Source: Isoptericola dokdonensis DS-3 (GTDB taxonomy: Bacteria; Actinomycetota; Actinomycetes; Actinomycetales; Cellulomonadaceae). Taken from it: a DNA stretch of 64,000 bases. Each line of letters opens with the position of its first letter. The stretch's first letter is position 1. Positions 57,125 to 64,000 of the stretch are shown piece after piece. The translations under genes and the position numbers were made by a program. Where the stretch lies: contig NZ_CP014209.1 in the NCBI RefSeq assembly GCF_001636295.1, positions 3,286,001-3,350,000 of the forward strand, read 5' to 3'. The notes under the pieces were generated by a model. That model made no database searches. It worked only from the letters and a program-made list of their open reading frames with translations, and was not told the origin of the DNA.

Positions 57125-58582
57125 ATGGCGAACCAGACCACCGCGCCCGCGCCCGGGCAGAGCGGCATCGACCGCTTCTTCAAGATCACCGAGCGAGGCT
57201 CGACCGTCGGACGCGAGATCCGTGGCGGTCTCGTCACGTTCTTCGCGATGAGCTACATCATCGTGCTCAACCCGCTCATCATCGGCACCGTCCAGGACGG
57301 CACCGGTCAGGTGCTCGGTGGCGGCACCGAGGCCAGCGCGGAGTCGCTGGGCATGGTCGCCGCGGCCACGGCGCTCGTCGCGGGGCTCGTCACGATCCTC
57401 ATGGGCGTGTTCGCCAACTTCCCGATCGCGCTCGCCGCAGGCCTCGGGCTCAACGCCGTCGTGGCGTACTCCATCGCCGGCCTGCCGGACGTCACCTGGG
57501 CCGACGCGATGGGCCTGGTGGTCATCGAGGGCCTCATCATCCTCGTGCTCGTCCTCACCGGGTTCCGCGAGGCCGTGTTCAACGCGGTGCCCGTCGAGCT
57601 CAAGACCGCCATCTCCGTCGGCATCGGCCTGTTCATCGCCCTCATCGGGTTCGTCAACGCCGGGTTCGTCGTCCCCGGCGAGGGCACGCCGCTGGCGCTC
57701 GGCAACCTCGGCACCTGGCCCATCCTCGTCTTCGTCGTCGGGCTGCTGCTCGTCATCGCGCTGTTCGTGCGCAAGGTGCGCGGCGCCATGTTCATCGGGA
57801 TCCTCACCGCGACCGTGCTCGCCGTGATCCTCGAGAACACGCTGCACATCGGGTCCAAGGCCGGGGGCAACCCGAACGGCTTCAACCTCAACGCCCCGGA
57901 GTTCGACGGCGTCGCGCAGGTCCCCGACTTCGGTCTGCTCGGCCAGTTCTCGCTCCTCGGGTCGTTCGAGAACATCGCCGCCGTCACCGTGGTGCTGCTC
58001 GTCTTCTCGCTGCTCATCGCCGACTTCTTCGACACGATGGGCACGATGGTCGCCGTCGGCGCCGAGGCCGGGCTGCTCGACGAGCAGGGCAACCCGCCCA
58101 AGACGCGCGCCATCCTCGTCGTCGACTCCCTCGCCGCCATGTTCGGCGGCATGGGCTCGGTGTCCTCCAACACCGCCTACGTGGAGTCCACCTCGGGCGT
58201 CGGCGACGGCGCCCGCACGGGCCTCGCGTCCGTCACCACGGGTGTCGCGTTCCTGGCGGCGACGTTCCTCGCGCCGCTCGTCGCCCTCGTGCCCTACGAG
58301 GCCGCCGCCCCGGCGCTGGTGTTCGTCGGCTACCTCATGATGATGCAGGTCGCGAACATCTCCTGGCGTAACGTCGAGATCGCCATCCCGGCGTTCCTCA
58401 CCATCGTGCTCATGCCGTTCACGTACTCCATCGCCGACGGCATCGGTGCCGGCTTCCTCGCGTTCGTCGTCATCAAGCTCGCGCTCGGCAAGGTGCGCCA
58501 GATCCACCCGCTCATGTGGATCGCGTCGCTCATGTTCGTCGTGTACTTCCTGCTGGAGCCGATCCAGAACGCCATCGGCTGA
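57125..58582 (+). CDS. NCS2/AzgA-family purine permease
   Basis: The protein has 485 residues and about 12 transmembrane helices. Family segments include EIRGGLVTFFAMSYIIVLNP, FPIALAAGLGLNAVVAYS, the central DFFDTMGTMVAVGAEAGLLDEQGN and SVSSNTAYVESTSGVGDGARTG, as in AzgA/PbuG carriers of adenine, guanine and hypoxanthine. A CACGAT box lies 7 nt before the ATG; there is no Shine-Dalgarno and no purine riboswitch in the 112-bp leader region. A terminator follows. Confidence 0.92.
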   Translation: MANQTTAPAPGQSGIDRFFKITERGSTVGREIRGGLVTFFAMSYIIVLNPLIIGTVQDGTGQVLGGGTEASAESLGMVAAATALVAGLVTILMGVFANFPIALAAGLGLNAVVAYSIAGLPDVTWADAMGLVVIEGLIILVLVLTGFREAVFNAVPVELKTAISVGIGLFIALIGFVNAGFVVPGEGTPLALGNLGTWPILVFVVGLLLVIALFVRKVRGAMFIGILTATVLAVILENTLHIGSKAGGNPNGFNLNAPEFDGVAQVPDFGLLGQFSLLGSFENIAAVTVVLLVFSLLIADFFDTMGTMVAVGAEAGLLDEQGNPPKTRAILVVDSLAAMFGGMGSVSSNTAYVESTSGVGDGARTGLASVTTGVAFLAATFLAPLVALVPYEAAAPALVFVGYLMMMQVANISWRNVEIAIPAFLTIVLMPFTYSIADGIGAGFLAFVVIKLALGKVRQIHPLMWIASLMFVVYFLLEPIQNAIG

Positions 58583-59725
<1,143 letters not shown>

Positions 59726-59786
59726 GGCCATGACGTGGGCCGCTCGTCCCTCGGGGGACGGGCGGCCCTTCGTCGTCGGTGCGTGC

Positions 59787-60404
59787 TCAGTTCCGCAGCG
59801 AGGCCAGGTGCTCCTCGACCGCGGCGAGGGTGGGCAGCAGGCCCTGCTGCTCGGCCTCGGCGAGGGTGGGTGCGACGGCGTCCTTGTCGGACAGCTGCGG
59901 CGTCAGCGGGGAGCCGTCGCGGGCGGTCGTCGGCCACTCGATGCCGATCGCAGGGTCCAGCGGGTGGATGCCGTGCTCGGCGCCCGGGTTGTAGCCCGTG
60001 GAGCACAGGTAGAGCACGGTCGAGTCGTCCTCGAGCGCCATGAAGGCGTGGCCGAGGCCCTCGCCGAGGTAGATGGCGCGGCGGTCGACGTCGTCGAGCA
60101 GCACGGAGTCCCACTGCCCGAACGTGGGGGAGCCGACGCGGAGGTCGACCACGACGTCGAGCACGGCACCCTTCGCGCAGGTGACGTACTTGGCCTGGCC
60201 GGGCGGGACGTCGGCGAAGTGGACGCCGCGCAGCACGCCCGCGGCGGACACGGAGCAGTTGGCCTGCGCGAGGTCCAGCGGGTGCCCGACGGCGTCGGCG
60301 AACGGGCCGGCCTTGAACCACTCGAGGAACACGCCGCGCGGGTCGCCGAACTGTCGCGGGGTGATCTCGAACGCGCCGGGGACGGACAGCTCGCGGAACT
60401 GCAC
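59787..60404 (-). CDS. rfbC: dTDP-4-dehydrorhamnose 3,5-epimerase
   Basis: The protein has 205 residues, a cupin-type RmlC. Motifs are GDPRGVFLEWF, NCSVSAAGVLRGVHF (active-site His), KYVTCAKGAVLDVVVDLR and GLGHAFMALED. The GTG start has AAGGAG eight bases upstream. It is divergent from rfbD across a 44-bp gap, so the two share a compact promoter region. Confidence 0.95.
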   Translation of the reverse strand: MQFRELSVPGAFEITPRQFGDPRGVFLEWFKAGPFADAVGHPLDLAQANCSVSAAGVLRGVHFADVPPGQAKYVTCAKGAVLDVVVDLRVGSPTFGQWDSVLLDDVDRRAIYLGEGLGHAFMALEDDSTVLYLCSTGYNPGAEHGIHPLDPAIGIEWPTTARDGSPLTPQLSDKDAVAPTLAEAEQQGLLPTLAAVEEHLASLRN

Positions 60405-60448
60405 GGTCGTGCTCCTTCGCCAGGGGTCGGGTGTCCTAGGATCCTACG

Positions 60449-61330
60449 GTGACCGCCACCCCTGACCTCACCGCCCGTGCCGACGACCGACGCTGGCTCG
60501 TGGTGGGCGCCGGCGGCATGCTCGGCACCGATCTCGTGGCGCGGCTGACCGACGCCGGGACCGACGTCGTCGGGCTGCGCCGTGCCGACCTCGACGTCAC
60601 CGACGCCGCCGCCGTCGCACAGGCCGTCGCGGGCTTCGACGTCGTCGTCAACGCGACCGCGTGGACGGCCGTCGACGACGCGGAGACGCAGGAGGCGGCG
60701 GCCTTCGCGGTCAACGCGACGGCGGTGGCGCACCTGGCCCGGGCGACGCACGCGGCCGGGGCGCGCCTCGTGCACGTGTCCACGGACTACGTGTTCGACG
60801 GCACCGCCACCACCCCGTACGCCGAGGACGCCCCGGTCGATCCCCGTTCGGCGTACGGCCGGACGAAGGCCGCCGGCGAGTGGGCGGTCCGCGCCGAGGC
60901 ACCGGACCACCTGATCGTGCGCACCGCGTGGCTCTACGGGGCGCACGGCGGGTGCTTCCCGAAGACGATGGCGCGCCTCGCCGCGGACCGCGACCTGCTC
61001 ACGGTGGTCGACGACCAGGTCGGCCAGCCCACGTGGACCCGCGACCTCGCGGACCTGGTCGTGCGGCTGGTGGACGCCGCAGCACCCGCCGGGACCTACC
61101 ACGGCACGTCGTCCGGGCAGACGTCGTGGTACGGCTTCACCCGCCGCGTCGTGGCGAGCGCGGGCCTGGCCACCGCCGTCGAGCCGACGACGAGCGACCG
61201 GTTCCCGCGCCCCGCCCCGCGGCCCGCCTACTCCGTGCTGGGGCACGACGCCCTGCTCGCCGCGGGGGTCACGCCGATCAGGGACTGGGCCGAGCGCTGG
61301 GACGCCGCGGCGCCCGAGGTCCTGGCGTAG
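60449..61330 (+). CDS. rfbD: dTDP-4-dehydrorhamnose reductase
   Basis: The protein has 293 residues, SDR-type RmlD. VVGAGGMLGTDLV binds NADPH, STDYVFDG and YGRTKAAGE give the Thr/Tyr/Lys catalytic set, and RTAWLYGAHG follows. It makes dTDP-L-rhamnose. TAGGAT (60437-60442) lies six bases before the GTG start with no Shine-Dalgarno, indicating a leaderless mRNA. It converges on rfbA with only 3 bp between stops. Confidence 0.95.
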   Translation: MTATPDLTARADDRRWLVVGAGGMLGTDLVARLTDAGTDVVGLRRADLDVTDAAAVAQAVAGFDVVVNATAWTAVDDAETQEAAAFAVNATAVAHLARATHAAGARLVHVSTDYVFDGTATTPYAEDAPVDPRSAYGRTKAAGEWAVRAEAPDHLIVRTAWLYGAHGGCFPKTMARLAADRDLLTVVDDQVGQPTWTRDLADLVVRLVDAAAPAGTYHGTSSGQTSWYGFTRRVVASAGLATAVEPTTSDRFPRPAPRPAYSVLGHDALLAAGVTPIRDWAERWDAAAPEVLA

Positions 61331-61333
61331 CCG

Positions 61334-62197
61334 TCAGTCGTCGAGCAGGCCCAGCAGGTAGCGGCCGTAGCCCGACTTGACGAGCCTCTCGGCGCGCACG
61401 CGCAGCTCGTCGTCGCTGAGGAACCCGCGACGCCAGGCGACCTCCTCCGGGGCACCGACCTTGAGGCCCTGACGGCTCTCGATGGTGCGGACGAAGTCGC
61501 TCGCCTCCAGCAGGGAGTCGAACGTCCCGGTGTCGAGCCAGGCCGTCCCGCGGGGGAGGACCTCCACCTGGAGGCGACCCTGCTCGAGGTAGGTGCGGTT
61601 GACGTCGGTGATCTCGTACTCGCCCCGCGCGGACGGCCGGATGCTCTTGGCGATCTCGACGACGTCGTTGTCGTAGAAGTACAGGCCGGGCACGGCGTAC
61701 TTCGACCGCGGCGCGGCCGGCTTCTCCTCCAGCGAGATCGCCCGTCCGGACTCGTCGAACTCGACCACGCCGTACGCCGACGGCTCCGCGACCCGGTAGG
61801 CGAAGACGGCGCCGCCGTCGACGTCCCGGAACCGCACGAGCTGGTCGCCCAGGCCCTGGCCGTAGAAGATGTTGTCGCCCAGCACGAGCGCCGCGGCGTC
61901 GTCGCCGAGGAACTCCTCGCCGAGGACGAAGGCCTGCGCGAGCCCGTTCGGCTGCTCCTGCACGGTGTACTCGATCGAGATGCCGAACTGCGACCCGTCG
62001 CCCAGCAGGCGCCGGAACTGGTCGGCGTCGTGCGGGGTGGTGATGACCAGGACGTCCCGGATCCCCGCCAGCATCAGCGTGGACAGCGGGTAGTAGATCA
62101 TCGGCTTGTCGTACACCGGCACGAGCTGCTTGCTCACGCCGAGGGTGATCGGGTGCAGCCGGGTGCCGGAGCCGCCGGCCAGGATGATTCCTCGCAT
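61334..62197 (-). CDS. rfbA: Glucose-1-phosphate thymidylyltransferase
   Basis: The protein has 287 residues, normal for Rml[21 protein letters not shown] is the nucleotide-binding and catalytic loop, followed by [26 protein letters not shown] and [17 protein letters not shown]. It makes dTDP-glucose, the first step of the rhamnose pathway. A GATCAT box lies 6 nt before the ATG. It is divergent from the DUF2142 gene across 113 bp. Confidence 0.96.
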   Translation of the reverse strand: MRGIILAGGSGTRLHPITLGVSKQLVPVYDKPMIYYPLSTLMLAGIRDVLVITTPHDADQFRRLLGDGSQFGISIEYTVQEQPNGLAQAFVLGEEFLGDDAAALVLGDNIFYGQGLGDQLVRFRDVDGGAVFAYRVAEPSAYGVVEFDESGRAISLEEKPAAPRSKYAVPGLYFYDNDVVEIAKSIRPSARGEYEITDVNRTYLEQGRLQVEVLPRGTAWLDTGTFDSLLEASDFVRTIESRQGLKVGAPEEVAWRRGFLSDDELRVRAERLVKSGYGRYLLGLLDD

Positions 62198-62310
62198 GGC
62201 GGCATGATCCCACGGTCGGCGGTGGCGCCGAGGTGCGGGTCCGCACCGGGACGGCGGCCGTTCGGGCGGGGTTCACCCGCCGGACGGCATCGTTTGCGAC
62301 AATGAGCCCT

Positions 62311-63945
62311 GTGACGCGTGACACGCCGCCGTGCGAGCGTGCCTATCGCCGCACCCTCGCCCTGCTGACCCTCGCCGTGGCCCTGTGGGCCACCGCGTGG
62401 GCGGTGCTGACGCCCGGGTTCCGGTCGCCCGACGAGCAGAACCACCTCAACTCGGTGGTGCGGCTGGCGTACGGCGGCGGCTGGCCCGCGCCGGGGGAGG
62501 CGCACTTCGCGCCCGTGACGGTGCAGGCCGTCGCCGAGGCGGCCTACCCCGCGGACCTGCCGGGTCGCTGGCAGCACCGCCCGCAGGAGACCCAGTTCGT
62601 CGAGGTCACCCCGGTGCCCGACGACGAGCGGGTGCGGATCTCCGCGCAGAACGCCCTGCCCGCCGCCGGGACGAGCGCCGACGTCGACCAGATGACCCAG
62701 CACCCGCCCGCCTGGTACGCGCTCGGCGCGCTCACCCTGCACGCCACGGGCACGGCGGACGCCCGCTGGGACGAGGCGCTGCTGGTGCTGCGCCTGCTCG
62801 ACGTCGTGCTCTTCGCCGCGACGGTCCCGCTGGCCGCGGCCACCACCCGGCGGCTCACCGGCTCCCGGTCCGCGGCGCTGCTCGTGGCGCCCCTGCCCAT
62901 GCTGGTCCCGCAGGTGGGGCACATCCTCGGCGCCGCGAACAACGACGCGCTCGTCGTGCTCACGGGCGCCGGCGTCACCTACCTGGCGGCACGCGTCGTC
63001 ACCGGCGACCTGCGGTGGCGCACCGCCGTCGGGATCGGCCTGGTGCTCGGCGTCGGGCTGCTCACCAAGGTGATGCTCGCGTTCGCGATCCCGACGGTGG
63101 TGGCGGCCTACCTCCTCGCACCCGGACCGCGCAGCGCCCCACGGGCCGGTCCCCGGCTCGCGGCCCGAACCCTGCGCGGGTTCGTCGCCCTCGCGGTCGG
63201 GTTCGTCGTCGGCGGCTGGTGGTGGGCGCGCAACTGGCTGGTCGACGGCGCCGTGCAGCCCGTCGGCCTGCCCCGCGACTACACCGGCATGACCCGCGTC
63301 CCCGCCGACGAGGTCGTGTCCGACGCGATCGGCCGCACCGCGCAGGCGTTCTTCGGCAACCTGGCCTGGCTCGAGGTGCGGCTGCCCGGCACGTTCGTCG
63401 TCGTCGGCTCGACGCTGCTGGTCCTCGCCGGCCTCATCGCCCTCGCCCTGCCCGGCGCCCGCCGCGGCGCCCTCGCCGTCGCGCTGCTCCCCGCCGGGCT
63501 GTTCGCCGGCGTCGTGGTCAACGCCCTGCGGCACTGGTCGGAGACCGGGGTGCTCGTCGCGCTCCAGGGCCGGTACGTCTTCGGTGGCCTGACCGCGCTG
63601 GCCGCGCTCGTCGGGATCGCCGTCTGGCACGCGCTCGGCCACCGGGAGCGCCGCCTCGCCCGCGCCGTGCCGGTCGCCGCCGCGGTCTGCGCCGTCGCCG
63701 CGGTCGCCGGGCTGGTCTGGGCGTTCGGCGCGATGTACCAGGGACCCGGGGACACCGTCGTGGACGCCTGGCAGCGCTGGGTCGCGTGGAGCCCGCTGGG
63801 CGGCGGGACGCTCGCCGCCGTGCTGGTGGTGGTCGGCGCCGGGCTCGTGGCCGCGGTCCTGGCCGCCGCCCGGTGGCACCACGCCGCGACGACCACCGAG
63901 CGGCGGGCCGAGCCCGTCGGTGACCTGGCACGGAGCGGCGCCTGA
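62311..63945 (+). CDS. DUF2142 polytopic membrane protein (putative glycosyltransferase C-like)
   Basis: The protein has 544 residues with about ten transmembrane helices. The first extracytoplasmic loop is large and starts TPGFRSPDEQNH, the acidic Asp-Glu motif characteristic of DUF2142 and related GT-C enzymes; VGHILGAANNDALVV and LTKVMLAFAIPTVVAAYLL are also family-like. It probably works on lipid-linked sugars in surface polysaccharide assembly. GTG 62311 is chosen because GACAAT (62298-62303) lies seven bases before it; an ATG three codons earlier overlaps that box. The last 55 bases of the window hold nothing I can identify. Confidence 0.83.
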   Translation: MTRDTPPCERAYRRTLALLTLAVALWATAWAVLTPGFRSPDEQNHLNSVVRLAYGGGWPAPGEAHFAPVTVQAVAEAAYPADLPGRWQHRPQETQFVEVTPVPDDERVRISAQNALPAAGTSADVDQMTQHPPAWYALGALTLHATGTADARWDEALLVLRLLDVVLFAATVPLAAATTRRLTGSRSAALLVAPLPMLVPQVGHILGAANNDALVVLTGAGVTYLAARVVTGDLRWRTAVGIGLVLGVGLLTKVMLAFAIPTVVAAYLLAPGPRSAPRAGPRLAARTLRGFVALAVGFVVGGWWWARNWLVDGAVQPVGLPRDYTGMTRVPADEVVSDAIGRTAQAFFGNLAWLEVRLPGTFVVVGSTLLVLAGLIALALPGARRGALAVALLPAGLFAGVVVNALRHWSETGVLVALQGRYVFGGLTALAALVGIAVWHALGHRERRLARAVPVAAAVCAVAAVAGLVWAFGAMYQGPGDTVVDAWQRWVAWSPLGGGTLAAVLVVVGAGLVAAVLAAARWHHAATTTERRAEPVGDLARSGA

Positions 63946-64000
63946 CAGCGCGCGCCCGACCGCCGCACCGCGCCCGGGACGTCCGCCCCCCACCACCACC

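Overview
The window is chromosomal DNA of very high G+C from an actinomycete. Gene order and family content point to Micrococcales, most likely the Cellulomonadaceae/Promicromonosporaceae side of that order, but the genus cannot be fixed from this window. Supporting signs are the carD-ispD-ispF-cysS-rlmB order shared with mycobacteria, actinobacterial families (CarD, DUF3263 plus LytR_C, DUF3027, DUF2530, DUF4032, WXG100, F420-type LLM oxidoreductase, bacterial XPB helicase), GTG/TTG starts, and many genes with a TANNNT box 6-8 nt before the start codon and no Shine-Dalgarno, as expected for leaderless transcripts.

Layout. 1-1009: end of the phosphate importer operon (pstA, pstB). 1082-8710: an LpqE-like lipoprotein divergent from carD, then ispD and ispF (MEP isoprenoid pathway), an FAD sugar-lactone oxidase divergent from a PLP amino-acid lyase/racemase-fold enzyme, cysS and rlmB. 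8706-9217: a 0.5 kb non-coding block of 20-bp-periodic repeats bounded by a perfect 37-bp inverted repeat that takes in the stop codons of both flanking genes. 9213-14247 (minus strand): DUF4032 kinase-like protein, a multiple-sugar ABC ATPase, and otsA/otsB for trehalose. 14451-20834: membrane Ser/Thr kinase, DsbA-like protein, tRNA-Thr, SGNH hydrolase, uracil-DNA glycosylase, DUF3263, LytR_C protein and a cold-shock protein. 20919-22732: two CIRCE operators and a groEL without groES. 22866-30890: WXG100 protein, a second copy of the 20-bp repeat, HD-family protein, PhoP/PhoR-like two-component pair, AlkZ-like protein, membrane protein, NYN RNase-like protein, class I glutamine amidotransferase. 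31000-35400: a 1,466-residue secreted subtilase with a C-terminal HAF-type repeat domain. 35530-42100: PspA, TPM-domain protein, AI-2E-family permease, imine-reductase-like dehydrogenase with an HxlR regulator, and an F420-type oxidoreductase. 42143-46354: bacterial XPB helicase with its Ssl2-N-like partner, and a second repeat family at the helicase 3' end. 46411-49901: SDR epimerase, exopolysaccharide priming transferase and a TetR regulator with matching palindromes. 50015-54295: cold-shock protein, DUF3027 and a sacsin-type ATPase in one operon. 54647-56540: an AbiE-like type IV toxin-antitoxin pair with foreign-looking codon use. 56620-63945: envelope precursor genes (CDP-glycerol-type cytidylyltransferase, purine permease, complete rmlBCDA dTDP-rhamnose set on alternating strands, DUF2142 membrane protein), probably the edge of a cell-surface polysaccharide locus.

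Most of the window is ordinary core actinobacterial chromosome. The unusual signals are the two intergenic repeat families that begin at gene stop codons, the AbiE-like pair with an inverted repeat across its promoter, the HAF-tailed subtilase, and several operators that can be read directly (CIRCE pair, TetR palindromes, PhoP-box-like direct repeat).
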